Positions 20,803 through 28,342 of a stretch of DNA of 64,000 bases are shown here, one piece after another. The position numbers and the translations under genes are program-made. The notes under the pieces were generated by a model. That model worked only from the letters and a program-made list of their open reading frames with translations. It searched no databases and was not told the origin of the DNA. The stretch covers positions 62,001 to 126,000 of the forward strand of contig NZ_CDCE01000031.1 of the NCBI RefSeq assembly GCF_000819805.1, given 5' to 3'. Each line of letters begins with the position of its first letter. Position 1 is the first letter of the stretch. This DNA is from Aeromonas diversa CDC 2478-85. GTDB taxonomy: Bacteria > Pseudomonadota > Gammaproteobacteria > Enterobacterales > Aeromonadaceae.

Positions 20803-20895
20803 GGTGAGGTGGCCGAGAGGCTGAAGGCGCTCCCCTGCTAAGGGAGTATGCGGCTTATACCCGCATCGAGGGTTCGAATCCCTCCTTCACCGCCA
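20803..20895 (+). tRNA. tRNA-Ser (anticodon GCT), copy 1
   Basis: 93 bases with encoded CCA. Acceptor GGTGAGG pairs with the CTTCACC end, the anticodon loop is CTGCTAA between CTCCC and GGGAG, and a long variable arm (TATGCGGCTTATACCCGCAT) marks a class II serine tRNA. T-arm GAGGGTTCGAATCCCTC. It reads AGC/AGU codons. The sequence is identical to the copy at 21573. Confidence 0.98.
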
Positions 20896-20899
20896 TTTA

Positions 20900-20976
20900 G
20901 CGCCCGTAGCTCAGCTGGATAGAGTACCTGGCTACGAACCAGGCGGTCAGAGGTTCGAATCCTCTCGGGCGCGCCA
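20900..20976 (+). tRNA. tRNA-Arg (anticodon ACG), copy 1
   Basis: 77 bases with CCA. Acceptor GCGCCCG / CGGGCGC, anticodon arm CCTGG-CTACGAA-CCAGG, T-arm AGAGGTTCGAATCCTCT. It reads CGN codons after A34-to-inosine editing by TadA. It differs from copies 2-5 by a compensated pair in the acceptor stem (C-G here, T-A there). Confidence 0.98.
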
Positions 20977-21022
20977 TTTCAGTCCAAGGTGGACTTGCCG
21001 GGAAACCGGTGATTTAAGAAAG

Positions 21023-21048
21023 GCTTACTGGTCGGTAAGCTTTTTTTT
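21023..21048 (+). terminator. Hairpin plus T-run inside the tRNA array
   Basis: GCTTACTGGTCGGTAAGC forms a GCTTAC/GTAAGC stem followed by TTTTTTTT, between tRNA-Arg copies 1 and 2. It looks like an intrinsic terminator, so copies 2-5 may be expressed partly by readthrough or from another promoter. Confidence 0.7.
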
Positions 21049-21064
21049 ATCGCTCTAAAACGAC

Positions 21065-21141
21065 GCGCTCGTAGCTCAGCTGGATAGAGTACCTGGCTAC
21101 GAACCAGGCGGTCAGAGGTTCGAATCCTCTCGAGCGCGCCA
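21065..21141 (+). tRNA. tRNA-Arg (anticodon ACG), copy 2
   Basis: 77 bases, same body as copy 1, acceptor GCGCTCG / CGAGCGC. Separated from copy 1 by 88 bases that include a hairpin-like GCTTACTGGTCGGTAAGC followed by T8 (about 21023-21048), a likely processing or partial termination site. Confidence 0.98.
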
Positions 21142-21182
21142 TCTAGAGTGAGCCTTGCTGAAAGACAATATGACCAATTTGC

Positions 21183-21259
21183 GCGCTCGTAGCTCAGCTG
21201 GATAGAGTACCTGGCTACGAACCAGGCGGTCAGAGGTTCGAATCCTCTCGAGCGCGCCA
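21183..21259 (+). tRNA. tRNA-Arg (anticodon ACG), copy 3
   Basis: 77 bases, identical to copy 2. It begins a pair of 135-base tandem units (21183 to 21318 to 21453) made of tRNA plus a conserved 58-base spacer. Confidence 0.98.
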
Positions 21260-21317
21260 TCATTACTACGGTTTGCGAACGTTTGTTCGGGGGCCGACAA
21301 TTTGAAAAGTTTTCTGC

Positions 21318-21394
21318 GCGCTCGTAGCTCAGCTGGATAGAGTACCTGGCTACGAACCAGGCGGTCAGAGGTTCGAATCCTCTCGAGCGCGCCA
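21318..21394 (+). tRNA. tRNA-Arg (anticodon ACG), copy 4
   Basis: 77 bases, identical to copies 2, 3 and 5. The spacer after it repeats the one before it with four differences in 58 bases, all transitions. Confidence 0.98.
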
Positions 21395-21452
21395 TTATTA
21401 CTACGGTTTGCGAACGCTTGTTCGAGGGCCGACAACTTGAAAAGTTTTCTGC

Positions 21453-21529
21453 GCGCTCGTAGCTCAGCTGGATAGAGTACCTGGCTACGAACCAGGCGGT
21501 CAGAGGTTCGAATCCTCTCGAGCGCGCCA
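21453..21529 (+). tRNA. tRNA-Arg (anticodon ACG), copy 5
   Basis: 77 bases, identical to copies 2-4. It is followed by a terminator-like hairpin and then a second tRNA-Ser gene. Confidence 0.98.
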
Positions 21530-21538
21530 TTCTTCAAG

Positions 21539-21566
21539 AGGCCCTGCTAACGCGGGGCCTTTCGTT
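21539..21566 (+). terminator. Terminator-like hairpin after tRNA-Arg copy 5
   Basis: AGGCCC / GGGCCT stem with a TGCTAACGCG loop, then TTCGTT. The T-run is weak, so the downstream tRNA-Ser may still be read through. Confidence 0.65.
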
Positions 21567-21572
21567 GTCCGC

Positions 21573-21665
21573 GGTGAGGTGGCCGAGAGGCTGAAGGCGC
21601 TCCCCTGCTAAGGGAGTATGCGGCTTATACCCGCATCGAGGGTTCGAATCCCTCCTTCACCGCCA
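21573..21665 (+). tRNA. tRNA-Ser (anticodon GCT), copy 2
   Basis: 93 bases with CCA, identical to 20803-20895. E. coli has one serV at this locus as I remember it, so a second copy on the far side of the Arg genes is unusual. Confidence 0.98.
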
Positions 21666-21720
21666 TTCCTTCTGATGCCTCTGGTATACTCCTGGCTCAC
21701 GCCCTCGTCGGAGCCATGCC

Positions 21721-22068
21721 ATGAAGCACTCTCCTCTGTTAGTTTCTGCCCTGTTGCTCTTGCCCCTCTCTGCGATTGCCTCGCCTGCCGAGTTGAGAAC
21801 CCCTGCACCGGGTGTCTTGTGTGACCGCTATGTCTGCGCCAATGAGAAGGGGCTCTCCGAAGCCCTGACACGTCACCATATGGGCGACAAGGCGGCCGAT
21901 CGGATTTTCAATCAGGGAGAGTTCGATCTCACCGAGTTCACCTTCTCCAACGGCGTCTTCTGCGATGTGAAGGAGCGGCTCTGTCGTGAGGACCGGTACT
22001 TTGGCGATGATGGTAAGCGAAGTGGTGCCGTCTCGAGGCGTTATACCGAGCTGCTGTTTGGGCAGTGA
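21721..22068 (+). CDS. ycgJ: YcgJ-like small periplasmic protein
   Basis: A 115-residue protein with a signal peptide (MKHSPLLVSALLLLPLSAIASPA) and then a short domain with four cysteines: GVLCDRYVCANEKGLSEAL and GVFCDVKERLCREDRYFG. The C-D-R-Y-V-C-A-N-x-x-G-L-S pattern and the later DGKRSGAVS are what I recall of E. coli YcgJ, whose function is unknown. Four cysteines suggest two disulfides made in the periplasm (inference). A TATACT box lies about 35 bases upstream. It stands alone between the tRNA cluster and a terminator. Confidence 0.75.
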   Translation: MKHSPLLVSALLLLPLSAIASPAELRTPAPGVLCDRYVCANEKGLSEALTRHHMGDKAADRIFNQGEFDLTEFTFSNGVFCDVKERLCREDRYFGDDGKRSGAVSRRYTELLFGQ

Positions 22069-22083
22069 GAAGATGCAGAAATG

Positions 22084-22112
22084 ACAAAGGGGCGCAGTGC
22101 GCCCCTTTTTCG
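22084..22112. terminator. Terminator between ycgJ and L,D-transpeptidase
   Basis: Stem AAAGGGGCGCA / TGCGCCCCTTT with T5 on the plus strand, between convergent genes. Confidence 0.9.
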
Positions 22113-22123
22113 TATCCGACGGA

Positions 22124-23047
22124 TCAGGCTGGATTGATCTGCTGGGGCAGACCCGAGCGCTGCTCCAGCGCCTGCTTGACCAGTTTCGAGTCGGTTTCTT
22201 TATGCGCGATGAAGCGGGTTACCGCCTGTGTCATCGGCAGTGAGGCCGGCACATCGGAGTTGAACTCGGCTTGCGAACGGGAGAGCGGCTGATGCACCTC
22301 CATGTAGCGCAGACCACCCGGCTCGACTGTGGTCTTGATCGGTTGGTTAACGAACTGGACGCGGGTCCCCACCGGTACCTTCTCGAACAGATACTCGATG
22401 TCTTCGTTACGCAAACGCACGCAGCCGTGGCTCACGCGCAGGCCGATACCAAATTTGGCGTTGGTGCCGTGCAGGGCGTACATGCGACCGATGTAGAGGG
22501 CATAGAGTCCCATCGGGTTGTCCGGGCCGGCCGGCCACACGGCAGGCAGGCTCTCGCCACGGGCGGCGTACTCGGCGTGCATCTTGGCGGTCGGGGTCCA
22601 GGTCGGGCCCGCCTTCTTGCGCTCCACCTTGGTCACCCAGTTCTCCGGCGTGTCGGTGCCGAGCTGACCGATGCCGATCGGCAACACGTCGACCACCTTC
22701 TTGCCTTTCGGGTAGTAGTACAGACGCATCTCGGCCACGTTGATGACGATGCCGTCGCGCGGGGCGTCTGGCAGGATCAGCTGGTGTGGAATGGTCAGAT
22801 TTGTGCCGGCCTTCGGCAGGAAGGGGTCGACGCCGGGGTTGGCTTCGATGAGGTTGGTCAGCCCGAGCTGAAACTGGGCTGCAACCGCCTCTAGGGGTCT
22901 GCCATCGTTGGGCATCACATACCCGAGATTCTCACCGACCAGCCGACTGTTGGCGGGGGGGAGAGGGTATTCGACGGCCTGGGCGCAGAGCGCGATAAGC
23001 GCAAGACTGCCCAGCAGAGTGCGTGTGGCAAGGCGAAGGATATGCAT
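22124..23047 (-). CDS. L,D-transpeptidase (ErfK/YbiS family), copy A
   Basis: A 307-residue secreted enzyme of the YkuD family, which attaches Braun lipoprotein to peptidoglycan or makes 3-3 crosslinks. Seen: signal peptide ([14 protein letters not shown]), a LysM-like segment ([35 protein letters not shown]) and the catalytic domain with H193 (ALHGTN) and C209 in [12 protein letters not shown]. It aligns along its whole length with copy B at 23375. The ErfK/YbiS/YcfS type in E. coli anchors lipoprotein, so that is the first guess. It is transcribed away from copy B. Confidence 0.93.
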   Translation of the reverse strand: MHILRLATRTLLGSLALIALCAQAVEYPLPPANSRLVGENLGYVMPNDGRPLEAVAAQFQLGLTNLIEANPGVDPFLPKAGTNLTIPHQLILPDAPRDGIVINVAEMRLYYYPKGKKVVDVLPIGIGQLGTDTPENWVTKVERKKAGPTWTPTAKMHAEYAARGESLPAVWPAGPDNPMGLYALYIGRMYALHGTNAKFGIGLRVSHGCVRLRNEDIEYLFEKVPVGTRVQFVNQPIKTTVEPGGLRYMEVHQPLSRSQAEFNSDVPASLPMTQAVTRFIAHKETDSKLVKQALEQRSGLPQQINPA

Positions 23048-23374
23048 AAATTAACCTGTTGGCTGTTGAAAGACATGGACTCGGTCTGGGCCCATGGCAG
23101 CGGCGACGTAATGAGGTCATAACCGGGTGCGGCATTTTTCCTCGGCGCGGGCAAAATTTCAACGGCCATTGTGGATTATTCCACCTTTGTCAGCCTTGGC
23201 GAGGGCAAAGCGGCCGCCGGTTCATGAAATAGACAGGCAGCACGAGAAAAAATGGTGTGCCTTATGCACTCGGCCGTTGAATTTCCGCTCGACTCACGGA
23301 AGAATGCGCAGCTCTAACACCAATTCGACCCGTGCCGAACATGGGCCGACCCCTTGAGTAATGGAGTAGACGTG
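23048..23374. other. Intergenic region between divergent L,D-transpeptidases
   Basis: 327 bases that must hold both promoters. I see a perfect dyad GTGGA-TTAT-TCCAC (23171-23184) but no recognised operator, and no credible gene. GC content is slightly lower than in the flanking genes. Confidence 0.4.
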
Positions 23375-24295
23375 ATGAACCCCCTTCGCGCCATCGCAGC
23401 GACCCTGCTGTGTGGTCTTGCCTTGAGCAGCCTGCCTGCCGTGGCTGTGGAATATGCGTTGCCGCCTGCGGGCAGCCGCATCATCGGTGAGAATCTGGAA
23501 TACGTGGTCCCCAACGACGGGCGAGCACTGGAGGCCATTGCCGCCCAGTTCCAGCTTGGTTTGACCAACCTGATGGAGGCGAACCCCGGTGTGGACCCCT
23601 TCCTGCCCAAGGCTGGTACCAAGCTCATCATTCCGCATCAGCTGATCCTGCCGGACACGGTGCGCGAGGGGATCGTGCTCAACGTGGCCGAGATGCGCCT
23701 CTACTACTTCCCCAAGGGTAAGAAGGTGGTGCACGTGCTGCCGATCGGCATCGGTCAGCTGGGTGCCGATACCCCGGAGAACTGGGTTACTTCGGTACAG
23801 CGCAAGCGTGCCAACCCGACCTGGACCCCGACCGAGAACATCCGTCGCCGCTACGCCGCCCAGGGCAAGACCCTGCCTGCCGTGTGGCCGGCCGGCCCGG
23901 ACAACCCCATGGGCCTGTTCGCCCTCTATATCGGCAAGCTCTACGCCATCCACGGTACCAACGCCGCCTTCGGCATCGGCCTGCGGGTGAGCAGCGGCTG
24001 CGTGCGCCTGCGTAACGATGACATCGAGTTCCTGTTCAACAAGGTGCCTGTCGGTACCCGGGTCGAGTTTATCAACCGCCCCGTCAAGTTCAGTGTGGAG
24101 CCGGATGGGAGCCGCTACCTCGAGGTGCACCAGCCCCTGTCGCGTAACGAGGCTGAGTTCAACTCCAACATGGTGGTGCCGCTGCCCATGAGCCAGGCGC
24201 TGACCCGTTTCATTGCCCACGGCGAGAACGACTCCAAGCTGGTCAAACAGGTGCTGGAGCAGCGCTCCGGCATGCCGACCCGTCTCAACCCCTGA
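23375..24295 (+). CDS. L,D-transpeptidase (ErfK/YbiS family), copy B
   Basis: A 306-residue paralogue of the gene at 22124, with a signal peptide ([18 protein letters not shown]), the same LysM-like stretch ([18 protein letters not shown]) and catalytic H193 and C209 in [12 protein letters not shown]. The S-x-G-C motif is intact; Ser instead of His before GC is normal in the family. I chose the ATG at 23375, with GGAG upstream, since the hydrophobic signal begins there. The gene pair looks like an inverted duplication that has diverged: long blocks are identical while the C-terminal tails differ. Confidence 0.93.
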   Translation: MNPLRAIAATLLCGLALSSLPAVAVEYALPPAGSRIIGENLEYVVPNDGRALEAIAAQFQLGLTNLMEANPGVDPFLPKAGTKLIIPHQLILPDTVREGIVLNVAEMRLYYFPKGKKVVHVLPIGIGQLGADTPENWVTSVQRKRANPTWTPTENIRRRYAAQGKTLPAVWPAGPDNPMGLFALYIGKLYAIHGTNAAFGIGLRVSSGCVRLRNDDIEFLFNKVPVGTRVEFINRPVKFSVEPDGSRYLEVHQPLSRNEAEFNSNMVVPLPMSQALTRFIAHGENDSKLVKQVLEQRSGMPTRLNP

Positions 24296-24311
24296 GGCAG
24301 TGACGCACCAT

Positions 24312-24341
24312 GAAACGGCGACCCTAGGGTCGCCGTTTTGC
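24312..24341. terminator. Terminator between transpeptidase B and VOC gene
   Basis: Stem AAACGGCGACCC / GGGTCGCCGTTT around TA; usable in both directions between convergent genes. Confidence 0.88.
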
Positions 24342-24342
24342 A

Positions 24343-24717
24343 TCATGCAGCGGGAGGCGCGTAGAGGGCGAGTCGGTTGCCCTCTGTGTCTTCGATGATG
24401 ACCCGGGAGCCGTGGCTGCCCATGGTGTGCAGGGGCTCGAGCACCTTGCCGCCGAGGGCGGGTACCCGCGCCTCGGCTTCCTTGAGTCGATCGTTGAGTC
24501 CCAGATAGATGAGGGGGCCACCGCCTCCCGGCTGATGATACTGATCCATGGGGCCGAGGCAGGCAGCCGCGTTGCTGCCGTCGTGGCGCAGCATGGCAAA
24601 GTCCATCCCCTCTTCGTGCTGTGCGTGAACGGGCACGTCCAGCAGGCCGGCATAGAAGGCCATGGCGCGCTCGAGATCCCGTACCGGAATGTCGGCCCAG
24701 ACCAGGGTGTTGTCCAT
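24343..24717 (-). CDS. VOC (glyoxalase/bleomycin resistance) family protein
   Basis: A 124-residue protein of the vicinal-oxygen-chelate fold, made of two beta-alpha-beta-beta-beta modules. Seen: the N-terminal VWADIPVRDLERAMAFYAGLLDVPV and the C-terminal GSRVIIEDTEGNRLALYAP, both typical. Function in this large family (glyoxalase, dioxygenase, antibiotic binding, metal-independent roles) cannot be given from sequence. GGAGA precedes the ATG. It is on the same strand as the TldE-like gene, 117 bases downstream of it, but a strong terminator separates them. Confidence 0.85.
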   Translation of the reverse strand: MDNTLVWADIPVRDLERAMAFYAGLLDVPVHAQHEEGMDFAMLRHDGSNAAACLGPMDQYHQPGGGGPLIYLGLNDRLKEAEARVPALGGKVLEPLHTMGSHGSRVIIEDTEGNRLALYAPPAA

Positions 24718-24799
24718 CGCCGTAATCTCCTGTGTGACCGGCCGATGCGACCGGCGGCCCTTAGAGGGTAGGAAGGGGCGGGGTAGGGCGCCAGGGGCC

Positions 24800-24829
24800 C
24801 CAAAAGGCGCGGCGCCCGAAGGCGCCGCG
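24800..24829 (-). terminator. Terminator of the TldD/TldE-like operon
   Basis: On the minus strand GCGGCGCC-TTCG-GGCGCCGC is a stable UUCG-type hairpin, followed by GCCTTTTG. It lies just after the stop of the TldE-like gene. Confidence 0.85.
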
Positions 24830-24834
24830 AGAGG

Positions 24835-26169
24835 TTACTTGCCGGTGACCGCAAGGTCGCCGAAGCGGATGAGGGGCGCGTAGAAGCCCTTGCCGTCGTC
24901 GTGGTGCAGTCGGTTGCCCACTGCTTCCACCTCCTTGAGCAGGCGATAGAAGTTGCCGGCCACCGTGATGCCGCGTACCGGCTGGATACGCTCGCCGTCC
25001 TGGCACAGGAAGCCCGAGGCACCGAACGAGAAGTCGCCGCTCACCGCATCGGCCCCCGAGTGCAGGCCATCGAGCTTGACCAGCTCCAGATAGCGGCCAC
25101 TCACGACCTGCTGCTCTTGGTGGGGGCCAAGGCCGAAGACCAGGTGGCGCGGGGCCACGTCCAGGCTCGAGCGGGCACCACGGGCGGCGCAGCCGTTAGG
25201 GGCCACACCGAAGTGGTGGGCGGTGGCGCTGTTGTGCAGCAGGGTCTTGAGCTCCCCTTCACCGATCAGCAGCAGATCGGTGGTGGCGGCCCCTTCGCCG
25301 TCGAAGGCGCGGATCTTCATGCCACCGGGCATGTGGGCGCGGCTCTCCAGGGTGAGCAGGGGGCTGGCGACCGACTGGCCCAGTTTGTCCCGCCATGGGT
25401 TGATCCCCTGCATGGCCCACTTGCCGGAGAGGGCGGCGCTAAAGCAGCCCAGCAGTTCGCTGAAGGCGTTGGTGCTAAACACCACGCTATAGTGACCGGT
25501 CGGCACCGCTTCGCCCTCGAGCAGGCCAAGGGCGGTGCCGTAGATGGTCTCGATAAGGCCGTCGACGGCCAGATCCGCGAAACGGCGCTCGCTCAGTCCC
25601 TGGTAATACATGGACTGACGCCCACCCAGCTCGATCAGGGCCGTGGTGTAGCAGCCGACGCTCGCCTCCCTGTGATGACACAGGGTGCCGAGGCTATTGG
25701 CCAGCCACAGCTCGCTACTTCCCTCGTAATAGGCGTTGTAGGGCGCGCCCTTGACCCCTTCCCGGCGCAGCATCTCCCCCTCGAGGCGCAGGGCCAGGGC
25801 AATCTTGTCGTCGACCGGGGTCTCGTCCGGCTGCAAGATGGTCGGATCCCGGGTTTCCAGCCGGCTGCCGGCGACCCTGATGCGCTGATCCGGGTCTGCC
25901 TTGGCGAAGCGGCTGGCGTCCAGTGCGTCCTGCACCATGGCGTCCAACGCCGGCTCGTCGAGGGCCTCCGAGTAGGCGATGCCGACCCGGCCATCCTTGA
26001 TGAGACGGATGCCGATCTGCTGGCTGCCGGTCACCTTGTACTCCGACAGCTCCCCCTTGTCGGCCTTGAGGGAGAAGCTGCGATCCTGGCTGGCGATAAG
26101 ATCGGCCTCGGCGCCCAGATCCGCCACCTTGCCGAGCAGGCGCTCGAGCCGTTGGTTCATCTCGCTCAT
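24835..26169 (-). CDS. TldE/PmbA-like subunit of a TldD/TldE protease pair
   Basis: A 444-residue protein of the TldE (PmbA) family, the non-metal partner that forms a heterodimer with TldD. Seen: the N-terminal beta-rich part (FSLKADKGELSEYKVTGSQQIGIRLI) and the C-terminal domain with VSGDFSFGASGFLCQDGERIQPVRGITVAGNFYRLLKEVEAVGN, which matches the end of PmbA. The middle is very different from E. coli PmbA as I remember it, so this is probably a second, divergent pair. Its ATG overlaps the TldD-like stop by one base (TGATG), so the two are coupled. Confidence 0.88.
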   Translation of the reverse strand: MSEMNQRLERLLGKVADLGAEADLIASQDRSFSLKADKGELSEYKVTGSQQIGIRLIKDGRVGIAYSEALDEPALDAMVQDALDASRFAKADPDQRIRVAGSRLETRDPTILQPDETPVDDKIALALRLEGEMLRREGVKGAPYNAYYEGSSELWLANSLGTLCHHREASVGCYTTALIELGGRQSMYYQGLSERRFADLAVDGLIETIYGTALGLLEGEAVPTGHYSVVFSTNAFSELLGCFSAALSGKWAMQGINPWRDKLGQSVASPLLTLESRAHMPGGMKIRAFDGEGAATTDLLLIGEGELKTLLHNSATAHHFGVAPNGCAARGARSSLDVAPRHLVFGLGPHQEQQVVSGRYLELVKLDGLHSGADAVSGDFSFGASGFLCQDGERIQPVRGITVAGNFYRLLKEVEAVGNRLHHDDGKGFYAPLIRFGDLAVTGK

Positions 26170-27569
26170 CAGCCGTTCCCTCCTACCAGAATGTTATCGA
26201 CCTTGAGGGCCGGCTGACCCACCGTGGTCGGGACCGAGCCCGATACCGAGCCGCACATGCCGGCGGCCAGCGCCAGGTTGTTGCCGACCATGGAGATCTC
26301 CTTGAGCACCTGCGGGCCTGTGCCGATCAGGGTGGCCGACTTGAGGGGCCGGGTCACCTTGCCCTTCTCGATGAGGTAGGCCTCTTGCACGTTGAAGTTG
26401 AACTCGCCGGTGCCCGGTTGCACCGAGCCACCGCCCATCTTCTTGGCGTAGATGCCATAGTCGACCGTGGCCAGCATGTCGTCCAGGCTGTGAGGACCGG
26501 CCTGGATGTAGGTGTTGCGCATGCGCGAGGTGGGGGCGAACTTGTATGACTCGCGCCGGCCGGAGCCGGTGCGGGCATAGCCGGTCTTGAGTGCCCCCAT
26601 ACGATCGACCAGGAAGCCGGTCAGCACGCCATCCTGGATGAGCTGGGTGTTTTGGGTCGCCATCCCCTCGTCGTCGATATTGATAGAGCCCCAGGCGTTG
26701 GGGCTGAGCCCCTCGTCGATGGCGCTGACGGCGGGGTTGGCGATGAGCTGGCCCATCTTGTCGTGGAACACCGAGGCCTTCTTGGCCACCGAGGTGGTCT
26801 CGAGCAGGTGGCCGCACGCCTCGTGGAAGATCACGCCGCCAAAGCCGTTGTCCATGATGACCGGCAGGGTGCCGGAGGGGCAGGGTGCTGCACCGAGCTT
26901 GATCAGGGCCTGGCGGGCCGCGGTCTGGGCCAGCTGTTGCGGGTCGATGAGGGCGCTGTGCTCCCACCCCATCAGTGCGCCGGGCGCCTCGTAGCCGACG
27001 CTCTGCTCGCCGTCCTTCATGGCGATGGCGCGGGCCATCAGGCGGTTGTAGTGGCGACGATCGCGCACCTCCAGCCCTTCGGAGTTAAAGATGGCCACCT
27101 CCTGCTCCCAGCCCAGGGCGTCGCCGCTGAACTGGCTGATGAGGGGGCTCTCGGCACGGGCGATCCGATCCATAGTCTGCAGGTAGGCGATCTTGGCCTC
27201 CAGCATGCGGTCGCGCGCCAGGGGCTCGCGCACCGGGTGACGGTCGGTCAGGGCGGTGAAGTCGAAGGCGGTGCGGGTGACCAGGGGATCGCGGCGATCC
27301 TTGGCCGCCAGCAGGGTCACGATGCGCAGCAGCTCCTCGCGGTCACTGCTGTTGGTGTAGCCGTAGAGCACCTTGTGGCCGTAGCACAGGCGTACGCCGA
27401 TGCCGAAGTCGAGGCCGCCGCTGATGCTTTCGATCTGGCTCGAGAGCAGGCTGACCTGGCTGCGCCGGCGTCGCTCCACAAACAGTTCGGCAAAGTCGGC
27501 ACCGAGGGTCAGGGCGTGATCGAGCACGGCCCCGGCCACCTCACTGCCGAGCAGTATGGGGTGGGTCAT
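26169..27569 (-). CDS. TldD-like metalloprotease subunit
   Basis: A 466-residue TldD family protein, the zinc peptidase half of the TldD/TldE complex that in E. coli trims microcin B17 precursor and degrades CcdA. Seen: the modified zinc motif HEACGH at 249-254 and a cysteine at 439 (AAGMCGSVSG) where the third ligand lies. SINIDDEGM, GSGRRESY and the GQPALKVDNILVGG ending are family blocks. The sequence differs strongly from E. coli TldD (for example HEACGHLLETTSVAKKASV), so it is likely an accessory pair, not the core tldD. No precursor peptide gene was seen nearby. Confidence 0.88.
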   Translation of the reverse strand: MTHPILLGSEVAGAVLDHALTLGADFAELFVERRRRSQVSLLSSQIESISGGLDFGIGVRLCYGHKVLYGYTNSSDREELLRIVTLLAAKDRRDPLVTRTAFDFTALTDRHPVREPLARDRMLEAKIAYLQTMDRIARAESPLISQFSGDALGWEQEVAIFNSEGLEVRDRRHYNRLMARAIAMKDGEQSVGYEAPGALMGWEHSALIDPQQLAQTAARQALIKLGAAPCPSGTLPVIMDNGFGGVIFHEACGHLLETTSVAKKASVFHDKMGQLIANPAVSAIDEGLSPNAWGSINIDDEGMATQNTQLIQDGVLTGFLVDRMGALKTGYARTGSGRRESYKFAPTSRMRNTYIQAGPHSLDDMLATVDYGIYAKKMGGGSVQPGTGEFNFNVQEAYLIEKGKVTRPLKSATLIGTGPQVLKEISMVGNNLALAAGMCGSVSGSVPTTVGQPALKVDNILVGGNG

Positions 27570-27726
27570 GGAAAACTCCTTTTTCTGATTTCTCGTCCGT
27601 TTGCTTCTGGCCCCTTGTCACCCGGGGCCTGAAAGAAAGAGTGACAGAGTTATGGCAACCTGTCACGGACGAGCATCACCGGGTGATGCTGATGGGGTCT
27701 CATGGAGCCAGAATATGCGCCCAAGG
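27570..27726. other. Dyads between TldD-like gene and fldB
   Basis: Contains a hairpin GGCCCC/GGGGCC (about 27609-27627) and a perfect 19-base palindrome AGCATCACCGGGTGATGCT (27672-27690). The second could be an operator for the TldD/TldE operon or part of the fldB 3' end; neither is a recognised site. Confidence 0.4.
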
Positions 27727-28245
27727 TCAGAGCAGGCTTTCGATCTCGCCGAGGATTTGCTCGACCCACTGACCGATCCGTGCGTCGGTCTGGTCGTACT
27801 GGTTGGCTTCGTCGATGGCCAGGCCTACGAAGTGGCGGCCATCGTCAATGAGGGCCTTGGAGGCGTCAAATTCGTAGCCTTGGTTGGGCCAGTAGCCGAC
27901 CAGGGTGACCGGTTTGACGATGAGGGCGTCGTGCAGCATGCCGAGGGCATCTTGAAACCACTCGCCGTAACCGAGCTGATCGCCGAGGCCAAACAGGGCG
28001 ATGATCTGGCCGTCGAGGGGCAGGGTGTGTACCTCGTCCCAGTGGGACTCCCAGTCCTCTTGCAGCTCGCCGAAGTCCCAGGTGGAGATGCCGAGGATCA
28101 GCACCTCGTAGTCGCGCATCCGGGTGAGCGGCACGTCCTTGATGTTGTGGATATCGACCAGATCGGGGCCGATCAGATCGCGGATCTTCTCGGCCACCAT
28201 CTCGGTGTAGCAGGTGGTGGAGCCGTAAAACAGACCTATCTTCAT
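27727..28245 (-). CDS. fldB: Flavodoxin FldB
   Basis: A 172-residue FMN-binding electron carrier. Seen: the phosphate-binding loop [34 protein letters not shown] and the aromatic FMN-stacking block [22 protein letters not shown]. It matches FldB rather than FldA in the STTCYTEM loop and the [14 protein letters not shown] stretch. It is divergent from xerD, as in E. coli. In E. coli FldB is SoxRS-induced; no regulatory site was identified here. Confidence 0.95.
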   Translation of the reverse strand: MKIGLFYGSTTCYTEMVAEKIRDLIGPDLVDIHNIKDVPLTRMRDYEVLILGISTWDFGELQEDWESHWDEVHTLPLDGQIIALFGLGDQLGYGEWFQDALGMLHDALIVKPVTLVGYWPNQGYEFDASKALIDDGRHFVGLAIDEANQYDQTDARIGQWVEQILGEIESLL

Positions 28246-28342
28246 CGTGGTGTCAGGCTGGTGGACATGAGGCTTATCTTAACAAAATGCGCCGCCCCCT
28301 GCAGGCTCGGTTACAATGGCCGCAAAACAGCGTGGAGTGTCC

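Larger units (their letters stand above)
21183..21452 (+). repeat. Two 135-base tandem tRNA-Arg units
   Basis: Units 21183-21317 and 21318-21452 each contain tRNA-Arg(ACG) and a 58-base spacer (ATTACTACGGTTTGCGAACG...). The tRNA parts are identical; the spacers differ at four positions. A recent tandem duplication is the simplest reading. Confidence 0.9.

Noticed and set aside
21260..21452. Repeats with similar spacing as a CRISPR-like array
   Set aside because: The repeated units are tRNA genes with near-identical spacers; CRISPR arrays have unique spacers.
20979..21537. Long minus-strand open frames with repeated peptides such as RGFEPLTAWFVARYSIQLSYERA
   Set aside because: They are antisense readings of the repeated tRNA-Arg genes, a well-known false protein; the repeats come from the tRNA sequence.
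20803..21665. tRNA-Ser direct repeats as attachment sites of an integrated element
   Set aside because: Only tRNA-Arg genes lie between them; there is no integrase or foreign gene, so duplication within the array is simpler.
23980..24020. Possible loss of the catalytic His in the SSGC motif of L,D-transpeptidase B
   Set aside because: The family motif is S-x-G-C; Ser at that place is normal, and the essential His193 and Cys209 are present.
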